A stretch of 64,000 bases of DNA, taken from the NCBI GenBank assembly GCA_030411725.1, contig MU839834.1, positions 930,001 to 994,000 on the forward strand, written 5' to 3'. Shown here in pieces: positions 31,247 to 42,389 of this stretch (the first letter of the stretch is position 1; every line of letters begins with the position of its first letter). The position numbers and the translations under genes are program-made. Under the pieces are notes generated by a model. The model had not been told where the DNA came from. It saw only the letters and a list, made by a program, of their open reading frames with translations, and did no database searches. This DNA is from Echria macrotheca. Taxonomy: Eukaryota; Ascomycota; Sordariomycetes; Sordariales; Schizotheciaceae.

Positions 31247-33430
31247 TCAGATCTCGTAGTAATAATCTTCGTCCAAGCCTTCGCGATTCGGTACAACCCC
31301 TGCTCCGGGCGGCGGGCCAGAGTACACGGCGTCCACCCGAACGTTAAGCAGGCGGATCTTCAGCCCGTACTCGCTCACCAGCGTTACGAGCTTGTTCGTT
31401 TCGGCCGTGATTGGTGCTTGATTCAAGAGCATCAGCAGCCCATCTAGCCACTCCGACGCCAAGCTGTGGTTCAGGGGGAACAGCGTCAGGATCGGCTGCT
31501 CCTTAGGCTCGCCGCCAGAGTCCTTGCCGCCACTGATATCCTCCGAGAAGCTGTATATGGTGATCTTTGTCGTGGGTTTGGCCGACTGAGCGGGAGCGGC
31601 GCCGTTCCGGTACGATATGGTGGACTCGGTGTTATTGCTGACGCTTTCGACTTCGCTAGGTGCCGACACGTTGGACACAACCGAGCTTATCGTGCTGAGA
31701 TCTACCTTCTCCGTGAGTGCATCGAGCCCAGGATTGTGCTGCAGCTGCTCGGGGAAATCAGAATAATGGAGATAGCGCCGGTTGTGCGAGAGCTTGGCGT
31801 ATCGCCATGGCTGGTAGAGACGACGCTTCGGTTGCTGGTCCGCCCCGAACTGCGCTCGCGGCACCGGCTTCGAGAACCATGAGCCCTGCAGGAGACACCG
31901 GATGCGCTGCTCCTTGACGAACTGCAAGGCCTCGTGCTTGAGCTCCTCCCGAACCTGGTACATGTGAGGCCCCCACTGATCTTCAAACGATAGGTCGAGT
32001 AACTCCATCTGTAGTTCCCTAAGTCGGCCGCTGTCGTACTCTTGCAAATCGTCCTCCACTTCGAGAACGTCTTTGGTTCTGCTCGCCTGGCCAACCACCT
32101 GTTCGATGAGGATACGAACCAGTTCGGCGACCTTCTCAAAGTCATCACGCTCCGCTCCGGTCGCCTTCCACATCCGAAAAAAGGCGTGCAGGCCGGCCGT
32201 ATGCAACCGGGACCACTGCAGCAACAAAGGTCGGAAGAGCTTGTCGTTGGGCTTGGAGCTGTCCAGGGTCTGGTAACCTCGGACATCCTCGAGATCTGAC
32301 TTGTCTACTTCGAAGTGGTCGTATAGGATCATAGTCACCGCAAGACTGGCCCGCGCGACTGGACACCTCTCGCTCAGCGGCCGGCTGGACTGTTCTAGGA
32401 GTAGTTTTTGGAACCCGTCCTCGTTCTTCCTAACATAGTCGGTCAGGTCCATCATACCCAGAAAGCCTGCAGTTTCGAATTCCAGAGCTGGTGATTCTGT
32501 TTCGAAGCCAAGCCGACGCCACTTCTCCGGATTGTGTCTCCTGCTCCCTTTCCTGCCGTCGCCGTCCTCAGCAGCCAAAGCCGCAGGGTTAGTCCCGTTC
32601 AAGTGTCGCCTATCTGGTGCACTGGCGAGATGCAGCCCCTTGAGAGCCCGCCTGTGCTCGGGACGTTCGAGGTCAACCCTCACCTCTCTCCACTTCCTCA
32701 GCAGCACCTTCGTCAGAGACTGGAACTCGAGGAGCGGGTGTGCCAGATCCTGCAGCGATGAGCTCTGGAGCAGGTTATACACGGCCTTGATCAACCCGAG
32801 ATCCTGCAGCCGCTTGATGAATTTGGACCACTCCTCTCCAGCACCGGTGCCTTTTACCCCCGGAACCGCAGACGACCCGTCATTGGACACGGCGTCTCTT
32901 ATCAATGCGTTGATGAGCATCAAGGCATTGGCGCATAGGGCGTGGTCGGCTGATTGTAGCTGCTGTATGACAAGCTCGAAGAACTGCGGATATACAGCCA
33001 CGGCGGGCTTGAGGGCACGGAACCCGAATGTGCCTGGTGTCCGAACCGTCCCTCGGGCTGTCGACTGGGAGTGGCTCACGAGAGCAACCAGGATCGACAT
33101 GGCACCGCGCAAGATGTTGACCAACGGGTTCATGACGATCAGCTCGACCACCCTCTCGACTAGGTCGCCAGCGGCGGTGCCCTCGAAGATGTCCCAGCCC
33201 ATGTCCACCTCGAGCAGCCTGCTCAGACTCTGCAGTGAGTATGCCAGTGTGTTTCCTCCCGTGGTCATGATCAGGCGCCGTAGGATGACCAGTCCGCCCG
33301 AGGATATGAAGACGTCGGCGAACGCTGGGTCGTTGATGGACGATTGCAGCTTGAAGACGGCCATCTTGCGCGCCGCGTCCTCGTCGCTAGCGAGGCGCGA
33401 CAGCAGCGCTGGTATGTCAGCTTGGTCCAT
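31247..33430 (-). CDS. ELMO/CED-12 family protein
   Basis: Single exon, 727 residues. Residues 1-250 are armadillo-like helical repeats (DIPALLSRLASDEDAARK, ISSGGLVILRRLI, MSILVALVSHS). Residues ~300-450 form the ELMO domain (FETAGFLGMMDLTDYVRKNEDGFQKLL, CPVARASLAVTMILYDHF). Residues ~510-700 fit a PH-like domain (GSWFSKPV, YQPWRYAKLSHNRRYLHYSDF, ALTEKVDLSTISSV). This order matches ELMO1/CED-12, which pairs with DOCK180-type guanine exchange factors to activate Rac. In filamentous fungi such a module would act on Rac in polar growth (inference). An unstructured insert with RRHLNGTNP...GSRRHN lies between the repeats and the ELMO domain. Confidence 0.88.
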   Translation of the reverse strand: MDQADIPALLSRLASDEDAARKMAVFKLQSSINDPAFADVFISSGGLVILRRLIMTTGGNTLAYSLQSLSRLLEVDMGWDIFEGTAAGDLVERVVELIVMNPLVNILRGAMSILVALVSHSQSTARGTVRTPGTFGFRALKPAVAVYPQFFELVIQQLQSADHALCANALMLINALIRDAVSNDGSSAVPGVKGTGAGEEWSKFIKRLQDLGLIKAVYNLLQSSSLQDLAHPLLEFQSLTKVLLRKWREVRVDLERPEHRRALKGLHLASAPDRRHLNGTNPAALAAEDGDGRKGSRRHNPEKWRRLGFETESPALEFETAGFLGMMDLTDYVRKNEDGFQKLLLEQSSRPLSERCPVARASLAVTMILYDHFEVDKSDLEDVRGYQTLDSSKPNDKLFRPLLLQWSRLHTAGLHAFFRMWKATGAERDDFEKVAELVRILIEQVVGQASRTKDVLEVEDDLQEYDSGRLRELQMELLDLSFEDQWGPHMYQVREELKHEALQFVKEQRIRCLLQGSWFSKPVPRAQFGADQQPKRRLYQPWRYAKLSHNRRYLHYSDFPEQLQHNPGLDALTEKVDLSTISSVVSNVSAPSEVESVSNNTESTISYRNGAAPAQSAKPTTKITIYSFSEDISGGKDSGGEPKEQPILTLFPLNHSLASEWLDGLLMLLNQAPITAETNKLVTLVSEYGLKIRLLNVRVDAVYSGPPPGAGVVPNREGLDEDYYYEI

Positions 33431-34256
33431 CGTGTATCAGGGGGTTTTCTCGATTCGATATAGGGGGTCTCGACTCGGCGACAATGTGCGCAATCGTGAT
33501 CAGGCAGGATGGATGGCGCCGACCGGGAGTCGGTACGGTTGCAGCCGGGAGCGGAAAGGGAATGCTGGTGGGCGACGGCACGCCGACTGCCCGCGATGAC
33601 GTCGGCGATCCGAAAACCAATTGATGGCCAATTCAAGATGATATGCTAAATCTGGGCCGAGATGTCATGGGAACGATATTCGGACACGACTGGTGGTGGA
33701 TTGCAAGTGCACAATCTGGGGAAGTGGCCCTGGGTTTGATTTGGTGATGGTGCAAGGTGCCTTCCCCAGCTTGCACGCGACGCAGCTGCACAACACCGAG
33801 AGCTATGTGCACGGACGGTTCAGTAGTCCGTGCGGATGGCAGCTGGCCAGGGGCTGGCAGCAAAAGGGGCAAAGAGATTTCACGAGAAGTAGCACCAATT
33901 TTGTAGAGTACTTGTTTAATTTTGTGTGGTTATCATAAAAATTATAGCTGATCTCATCCATTGCTTTGCACCAATCTCTCAGTCGCTCCACCGCCTTTTA
34001 GCAAGACAATCTCGCCCTTTCCTGCCCTCCTTGCCATGTCTCCCAGCACTTTTCCCCACAAGAATAAAGACAAAGACCCCCTGTATCATACCAGGGTCGG
34101 GATATAGACTAAAGAATAACTCCCCCGAAAAAGTTCAGGTATCGTTTGTGTAGCAGATAGGAAATACTGAGAATCCATGAGCGAGTGTGGCTCTGGCAGC
34201 CGCCATTATACCTATACCCCCCCCCCTCGTCATCCTTCGACTCAAAGCCGTCCTAA
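33431..34256. other. Intergenic, 826 bp
   Basis: Promoter of the ELMO gene and 3' side of the tricalbin gene. It includes a short C run near 34218-34227. No gene seen. Confidence 0.5.
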
Positions 34257-37200
34257 CTAAGGTACCGGTGTCGACTCCCTGCTCGGCTGCTTGCTCTCCC
34301 GCCTGCTGAGGAAACTCCTTCGCAACCCTGTCGTAGACCTAGGGCTATCCGGGGTAAGGCTGCTCTCCGTTGGAATAAACGAGCTGGTGATGCCAACCGT
34401 CCCGCTTCCAAGCTTGACATTCTTTTCCTGGCCTGAGTTCGTCTCGTCCACAAAATAGAGCCCCTCCCCAAGCACCTTATCGCTTCCAAGTGTGTGGTGT
34501 TCTTTAGCCTCCACCTTGAATTGCGCATCCGGCGTGCAGGAGACCCTGAAAGTCTCGTCAAACTTCACTGGCCCGCCAGACGACTTGTGGTGCTTGGTCT
34601 TCCCAATCTGCTTTGACTTGCCGTCCTTCACTTGAGTGATGGTGATATAAACGTCCGTAGAAGCAGGGTACCCGTCCGCAGACCCAATCGTAAATGTCGC
34701 CGTCCCCGAAGAGGCTCCGGGGACAATAGCACTGTGAACCGACGAGGCACCAACACTCCTGGTTCTAGCGTGCGTGCTAAGCCCGCCGTTTGCCGCTCCG
34801 GCCGTCTTGTTATCCGGCGGGCTCGGTGGTGTCCCCGAACTGTCAGTCAGGGTAAGCCCCGTGGACCGTTTCAGTCCCATTCCTGGCGTAGATCCGGGCC
34901 CATTGGTAGTGATGATTGGAATCTCGGTAGAGCCGGCGCTGTCCGAGTCGTCATCCTTCTTACCAAGAAGGCCCCTTTTCAGGAACGACGCACCCTTCCC
35001 GACGCCATGCCCGACAGCGCCAGCGACGGCCACGCCTCCCTTCAGCGGAACGCCAGCAACCCCAGTCACAATCTTTCCGGGGACGGCAAACGTCCCAGAG
35101 AAAGTGGAGCTGCCCTGCCGAGTCCTCGTGACATAGTCGGGCCGGAACACCAGGCGCAAACGAAGCGTGCCAGATTTGCCGTCAAGCGCCAAGCGCACCT
35201 CTTGGGCCTTGAAAGGCTCGAGCAAGGCCAAGTTAATGTCTGTGGTGCCGAGCAGATCGGGTTTGTCCGCGAAATCCCAGTCCCAAACGGTTGCCTTGAA
35301 CTTGGCACCCGTCCGCGATGGAACGAGAATCTCAAAGAATTCATTCCAGGCCGGGTTGAGCGTCTTCTTTTGGGTCTTGGTCTTGAAGACCTCTTGGCCG
35401 TTGAGCTCAAACTTGACATAGGGATCGCTCTTCCCGTTGGAATCCGCAGCGGGGAGGTCTTGGGCATCCAGGACATCCACGCGAAGGTTGCCCATGTTGT
35501 TGATGCTCTCACTTGGGTCGAGAACCATCCTAACCGGCACATACTTGAGGCTAGCCTTGACCGAGTAGGCGTTGCCCTGGTCATCCTTCATCTTCAGTAC
35601 GGTCGGGTTGTTCTGCCCACGGTTAGTTGGCATCCAGGGTCAACAGACAAGCATGATGACTTACGAGACATTGTTTGAGTGTATCCAAAGTATTGCCGCT
35701 GAGACGGGCCAAGGTGTGGTCTCTCTTATCTTCATCCGGCTTGTCGGACCTCTCACAGATCTTGATGGTCAGCTTGGAGAAATCAAGCTCTCGGATGAAG
35801 CAGTCTCCGATTTCGTCAAAGGTGTGCTTCTTGCTCTTTGACATGGACGAAATATAGGACGGGAAGGCCATGTCATCGACGAAGACTTCGATACGGCAAT
35901 GACTCTTGGGGAGTTCCGCCTCCATCAGCCGGAAGATAACCAGTCCGGACTCATGTTTGAGGAGCTCTTGAGGAGTGAGGTAAATCTTGCGTGGTTGCCT
36001 TTCGTCGCGAGATCTCCTGGGCGCAATCGACGAAGGCGTGACCGGCGTCTTGGGTGTTATCGGTCTGCTAGACTGTTCACTCCCCGATGATTTCGTGGCA
36101 TCTTTGCTGTCGAGAGTCGCCGGGAACTTGCCTACATCTGCAGACCGGGGGACATCCAACGACTTCTTGGGCTCCGAAGATTCCGCCTTCGTCTTTTCAC
36201 TTTCCTTCTCCTTCTCTTTCTCTTCGTCCTCGGGGTCGGCCACGTTGAGGCAGGGATAGAATGCCACGGTATAAGTGAGAATACCCTTAGCCGTGCCTTT
36301 TCCGTGGATCTTGAGACCATCTTGGCGGACAACCTTCTTGTCGTGAACCATCCATTCGCCGTCGTCATCCTTCACCATGTAGTCGCCAGAGTAGATCTCA
36401 GTCAAGCCGAGCGTCCGGTCTTTGCCCATGTTTTCTGCGTCCATGACGTCGAGTTGCAGCCGCTCCTTTGCCGAGTGAACCGGGACGTACAGTACTTCAT
36501 CCCACTCGGGGTTCAGATTGTTCTTGAATGTGACGGTGCGCGCCTTCTCAACACCCGACAGGACCACCCGAACATACGGATCCGACTTGCCTAGAGCCTC
36601 GAAGTTTCGCAGTTGCTTGGCATTCATGAGATGCAAGCGCAGGACACCAATTGGCGTCACGTAGCCTCCGGTTCCACTGGCAATACCGGTAATGGTCACC
36701 GGTTTCCATTGAGCCATCATCTTGGCACGTCCAGTTTTGACGCCGGCAAGATTGTACCAATCTTGGCCCTTGGCCATAAGCTCCAGCATGTCATCAAGCT
36801 TGATCTGGTACGTTCCAATGAGCTGGTCTCCGGTGATATCGCGGTCGTCCTTGATGGCAACCCCGAGTTTCGCACTCTTGCGGTCCGTGATGAGAATTTC
36901 CTTGGATCCGTTATCCCAGATGGGATTGTTTGTGCGCTTCAGTTTCTTGGTGGTGTGAATCTCCTTGCCGTTCAGCAGGAGTGTTGCGTATGGGTTCAGA
37001 AGTCCAACAAGACTCTTCGTGCCGTCCAGATCTTTGGCTTGTTCGACGGTGAATCGCAAGATGCCGGTGTTGGACTCGGGAGCCGGTTCCACCGTGCCAT
37101 CTTGCAGCTTCTTCGGCTCCAGGACTGGGAAGAAGCGGATGTCGCAGAGAAGCACGCCTCTTGCCTTGCCATCGGAATTGAGTTCCAGACGCTGATTCTC

Positions 37201-38962
37201 ATGCTCGTAGACCTCCTCGAGATTCTCCAAGAGAAAAGATGCCGAGCCAAGTTTCTTGTCCTTCCGGATATCGTTGTAGTCGAAGACTTCAATGTCAAGC
37301 GAGTCGTTGAGAGACGTGATGATAACATAGTGAGTCTCGTTCCACCGAGGGTCGGCCGTCTCCTTCATGATCTTGGTCCGCGCCAGTGCCTGTCTACGGT
37401 TGAGCGATACGACAGCATACGGATCCGGAGTGCCAGCAAAACTGTCGGTGTTCTTGAGGCCCTGGGCGCCGTGGAGTGTGATAGCAACAACGCCGATGGC
37501 CTGATCAACCGGGGTACCGGCAAGCATCTTGGCGACCTCGATCGGGAACACATTCGGAGCATACATCATAGGAGCCAGGGTGCCGTGAATCTGCTCCTTG
37601 ATGAAGCTCTCGAGACCCGGAAGGAAGTTGATATCGAAGCCGAATGTCTCGCCGCCAAGTGGCTTGCAGGCATAATCAATACTGGGTCTCTCAAGGAAGC
37701 ACATCTCGACTCTCTCCACGTGAGGGAATGGGATCTGCAGCTTGATCTTCAGCCGCATCAAGCCTGAAAAAGCCATGTCCTCCACGATCACGTCCAGGCC
37801 CTTACTTATCATGGCTTTACCGACTCTGATCTCGAGGACGACCTTGGGGTTGACCTTGTTCTTGATTTGGCGCGAGGTCATATCCGCCGTGTCGTTGGGG
37901 GTGAAGCTGAAGAGCCAGTCCATAATGACAATGTCATCTTCGGCCTTTGGATACGTCTTCACATGCTCCATCCGGGGCGGTTTCGAGCCCAGGGTGAAGG
38001 TTTTGAGCTTCAAGCTATCCAAGAAGGCCGGCGTCGAGCCGCTTAGGACCTGGTCGACCGAGTTGATAACAGTCTGGGCGAGCACGGGTTGGTAAATCGG
38101 CCAAAATTTGACGAGAAAAGAGTTGATCCACTCCAGCGATTCGGTATCGGTCTCGAGCCTCTTGAGGGCCATTTCTCGCGTGATGTCATCGCGGAAGTTT
38201 CGACGGACTCGGCGGAGGGACGTCCGGTAGTAGGTCCCGCAGACAGCCATGACGATGAATACCCAACCAAGACCGCCGCCCAATACAGCCACCAGCCAGG
38301 ACGAGATACAGGCGAATATAATGACGCCGGCATTGTAGTACCATTCTGTAACGCAATGTTAACCCGGACACCAGTCAAGGTAGAGGCGCATTTCTTACCA
38401 CCGAAGTAAGTATCGGCCAATTGAGATTCCAGCCAGGTCGCATGGTCCAGCAAACTTTCACTCTCGTGTGTCGATTCGATGGGCCAACCGAACCGGGGAG
38501 CCCAACCAGTCTGCTCGCCGAACTGGGCGCCGGCATCCTTTCCCCCACCTGCGGCAGCATCTCCATTTTCGCTCTTGGGGGCCGCGATAGCGCCAGCTTT
38601 GGACGGGGTAGGCAGGTCGATATCGGCCTTGGAGCCGTCGTCGATGTCGGTCGCGATAGCTATACCTTTTGGTCGCCGGTGGAATCCGTCAGGAATCGCC
38701 TGTGGCAGAGTTAGAAACCAGACGCTTCGAGCATGTGCAAGAACACGTTCGGCGCACTCACCTCTCTCAGCTGCGCAGCCTTCTCCTCAGGCTTCGCATC
38801 AGGGTCAAAAGTATAAGCGACCACGCCGGCTTTCTTGCTCTCCTCGACGATTTTCCGCTGGGCGTCGTCTGCCGTGACGCTGCTTTCGGGGTCTTGCGCA
38901 GCTTCGATGGCCCCCTGCTGCTTGAGCTCTGTCTCCTCCCTCGCGGTAGCCATTTTGGCCAA
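34257..38962 (-). CDS. Tricalbin (SMP- and multi-C2-domain ER-plasma membrane tether)
   Basis: Exons 38962-38762, 38699-38399, 38345-35665, 35612-34257; introns of 62, 53 and 52 bp; 1512 residues. Residues 1-170 are a disordered cytosolic leader. A hairpin membrane segment follows (GVIIFACISSWLVAVLGGGLGWVF split across two helices, ~173-205), then the lipid-harbouring SMP domain (~225-430, with EWINSFLVKFWPIYQP and FLPGLESFIKEQI). C2 domains follow: GVVAITLHGAQGLKNTDSF; TGILRFTVEQAKDLDGT; GVLRLHLMNAKQLRNF; a degenerate one near GLVIFRLMEAELPKSH; and NLRVDVLDAQDLPAADSNGK with DPY calcium-loop residues. A C2-like tail ends the protein. Tricalbins tether cortical ER to the plasma membrane and transfer lipids. 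Length matches yeast and filamentous-fungal members (1.1-1.5 k residues). Confidence 0.93.
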
Positions 38963-41295
38963 TGTGTGAGAAAACAGCGCTCTTTCGCTCTTTTAGACGC
39001 CCAATTGATCTAGTTGCAAAATCGACCGGAAATCATAGGCGCAATTAGAAACAAAATTCGTGGCCACCAACGACGGGCGGGGGGTTCGGCACGAAGAGGT
39101 GCAGAGAGCTAGCCAAAGCTACCGACCCGAGGCGCTCGGAAGGGGAGGAATAGGAACGAGGGAAATGAGGGGAAGGGGATGCAAGAGAAGGGGAAGAGAG
39201 CAGCCTAGGTACGCTAGCCCGTGAGACCGTGGCTGGGACCGTTGGGACACAGAGAGTTGGACCTGTGAACCACGGAGGAAAACATAAGTGTGAGAGCAAA
39301 AAGAGGCACCGTGATGTGGAGGACCCAAGCTGCCCGAGATAGTCTTGGCATTCAGCCTAGAAGAGCAATCCTGGCCTGTTCAGCTGGATCGGCCACCACG
39401 CAACCCGGCAAGCGTGGCTACGTCAGAAGCGACGCTGCGCCAGAAGAAGCACGGGGCGGGGTGGTACTGAAGCTGGGACCAGAGCATGCAGAGCTCCAAG
39501 CTCCAACAAGCTTGCCGTCGTCACAGCCAGTCGACCCAGGCGGACAGGGAACCTGGAATCTTGGAACTGGCTGCTCGGAGGCCAATCCGGGCGAGAAGTC
39601 CAGCCTGCAGGTGCAATTGGAAATGGCAAAACGGGCCAGAATTGCAACCCCAAGGTTTTCCAAGATCCCATCCCAGCTGGGCACCGCACACGATCGGTCC
39701 GGCGCGTGGGAACCGGATTGAAACGGCAGGCCATTTTGCCGTCTTGGTCCCGTTCGCATCAGCTCGCTCCAATTGCCCCCACGACGTCTTTTGCTGCGGC
39801 GAGCTTGGGATCTGGCCTTTTCCCGGAACTTCATGTCCCTTGCTCCAGCAGTTGAAGTCCGCAGATTGCATCATATCACGGGCAGCAGGTTATCTCGGGG
39901 TCAAGAGATCGCTAAACACCCCGGTCCTAAAGGTGAAGCTACCGAGATCTTCCCTGTCGCAAATCTCGCCAGCCGTCCACGCCCACGACGCCGTCCAGCT
40001 CCAGTGGGTCCACAAGCGACTCCCCAGTTCGCCGAACAAGCGGCCTCACGAAGTTTTGTATCGCTGATTGCTCATCGTTGTTACTCAAACTTGTCGCCCG
40101 TTGTTCCTCGGGCGGATTTTCTGTACAATGAGAGTCCGAGGGCAAGACAGAGAAACATTGTATGCTTGCACTTGTTTGGTGCTGGCGTTCTTCCAGCCTC
40201 CTCTTGAGATGTTTCCGAGTTGGTTTGCCCAGCCTCTGAACCAATCTGGACAATGCAAGGCATGCAGTCGGCCCTAGCTTGCGCAAGCAGCCCACCAGAT
40301 TTTGATGATCGATTTCCCCTCTTCTGGTGGCGGGACACCGCTCCTCTCAGTTGCCTGAGTTCTGGTAGCAGATCATACCGGCGTGGTTGTCCCATCCCGT
40401 GCAGGATGTCTCACCTTTTGCATATGCCTCAGCTCTTCTCAGCGAGACAGCTCCCGAACGTCAGATATCCATTGGCCGCCGCAGACGAGACCCGTTGGGT
40501 GACATGGCACGTACTGTGTAGTCTTCCCATAAAAGTGCGTCTCGATTTCCGGCGCTATCGCGGCCGCCGCAGGAAGATGCGGGCTTAAGTTTTGGTCACC
40601 CCATCGGTGAGCGATTTGAAGCCGTGGCCTGACCAGGCCGCCGGCGGCCTTGTCTCCTGTGGATGAAGAGTCCACTCACTAGCTCTATTCTTCTCGACGG
40701 TTTGTCGTCGTGTGGACCGAGGTTATCGATCCAAGACATCATGAGAAGGTCAGACCCAGCTTGCGGCTCTCCGTATCCATATTTGTAGCACAGCCGACTT
40801 TCATCTTCAGCACTGAAACGATCTGTCTTGAGTCAGGATGGATTCTGAAGACCAAGCTGGAGCGGAGATTGCCGAGGCGAGACGAGAAACTGGGGACTGG
40901 GGACTGGGGACTTTCCCGACCCCGCACTCAAGTGGATCTTCCTTGGAAGCTTCAGCCACAGGCCCAGCCTCAGCCTTGTCCTTTGTGTGAGGAGAGTACA
41001 ACCAATCATGTGAATCTCAGTCAGCCACGATGTGGCAAATTGTCTGAGCAGGCTGACAAACTCGACCCACTTCTTTTTTGCGAACCGAAGCGACGTGAAG
41101 CATCGCGACCGAGCAATCGACCTTCCACGCCTTTTGCCTCCTGACCACACCGCACACCATCGACGACGGATATCTCGAGTCGGCCGAGCCAAATCCCTCT
41201 GTCCTTTTGTCTCCGTATCGAGTACTCAGCTTTACACAAACAACGCGCGAAAACGATCGAGGGTCCCCTCCGATCTTTTAATCGAAGAAGAAAAG
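38963..41295. other. Intergenic, 2.3 kb, divergent promoters of tricalbin and U2AF35
   Basis: Separates two divergent genes. Several frames of 100-190 codons exist on both strands (39.29-40.6 kb) but have no recognisable features and overlap each other. No tRNA or repeat found. Confidence 0.5.
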
Positions 41296-41922
41296 ATGGC
41301 CAACTTCCTCGCCTCCATCTTCGGTACCGAGCAGGACAAGGTCAACTGCTCCTTCTACTACAAGATCGGAGCCTGCCGCCACGGCGACCGCTGCAGCCGC
41401 AAGCACGTGAAGCCGTCGTACTCACAGACGATCCTCATGCCGAACCTGTACCAGAACCCAGCCTTCGACCCCAAGAACCGCATGAACGCGTCCCAGCTGC
41501 AGAACCACTTTGACGCCTTCTACGAGGACATCTGGTGCGAGATGTGCAAGTACGGCGAGCTCGAGGAGCTCGTCGTGTGCGACAACAACAACGACCACCT
41601 GATCGGCAACGTCTACGCGCGCTTCAAGTACGAAGAGTCGGCCCAAAAGGCCTGCGACGCACTCAACAGCCGCTGGTACGCCGCCCGCCCCATCTACTGC
41701 GAGCTCAGCCCTGTCACCGACTTCCGCGAGGCCTGCTGCAGGCTCAACTCGGGCGAAGGCTGCGTCCGCGGCGGCTTCTGCAATTTTATCCATCGCAAGA
41801 ATCCCAGCCCCGAGCTTGAGCGCGAGCTCGAGCTGAGCACCAAGAAGTGGCTTAAGGCGCGACCGGCGTCGCGGACCCCGAGTCGCTCACCTAGTCCCGA
41901 GCCGACGAGGAGGCGGTATTGA
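41296..41922 (+). CDS. U2AF1: Splicing factor U2AF small subunit (U2AF35/U2AF1)
   Basis: Single exon, 208 residues, with the ATG at 41296. Architecture: first CCCH zinc finger (CSFYYKIGACRHGDRCSRKH), a U2AF-homology RRM with ILMPNLYQNP, FYEDIWCEMCKYGELEELVVCDN and GNVYARFKYEE, then a second CCCH finger (CRLNSGEGCVRGGFCNFIH), and a short RS-like tail (RTPSRSPSPEPTRRRY). The protein recognises the 3' splice-site AG and binds the large subunit U2AF65. All core residues look intact. No intron, unlike most neighbours. The many AG-dependent introns in this window fit an active U2AF35. Confidence 0.96.
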   Translation: MANFLASIFGTEQDKVNCSFYYKIGACRHGDRCSRKHVKPSYSQTILMPNLYQNPAFDPKNRMNASQLQNHFDAFYEDIWCEMCKYGELEELVVCDNNNDHLIGNVYARFKYEESAQKACDALNSRWYAARPIYCELSPVTDFREACCRLNSGEGCVRGGFCNFIHRKNPSPELERELELSTKKWLKARPASRTPSRSPSPEPTRRRY

Positions 41923-42389
41923 GACGGCGGAACACAGGAGAGACTCAAAGACTTGGTTGTATTGTAACCATTTGTGGGGGCTGGATGATAAATGGGTACT
42001 GTGCCGCAACAATCGGGGCATAACGGGGCGGAAAACGGCGTTATTTGGAGTTGGGGTTATGGTCAGGCGGGTCGGTCAACTTTGTCATAAGGTTTATTTG
42101 ATATGCCGACATTGTTGTAAATAGTTTTGTTTGTTGGTGCATCCTACAGTAGACCTCAGCAGCGAAGATGGAAGCAATCAAAGCAGATGACAATTAACTC
42201 TCTTTGCTATCGTTGGGTACTTTTGCTTTCTCCATCCCTATATACAGAGTTGCCAAACTAATCTATTCGACACGTGGTGAATCCTGCATAGGGGGGTATC
42301 TCATGCTAACAGCCAGTGCTGGGAATCCCATAATCCCACATTCCCTCTCAAATCGGGCCTGATCGCGACCCCGTCACGCGTGAACTTGA
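41923..42389. other. Convergent intergenic region, 467 bp
   Basis: 3' ends of U2AF35 (plus) and the 1156-residue gene (minus) face each other. AT-rich, with likely poly(A) sites for both. Nothing else. Confidence 0.55.

Noticed and set aside
36613..37767. 384-codon plus-strand frame opposite tricalbin
   Set aside because: Shadow of the C2-domain exon; no own motif.
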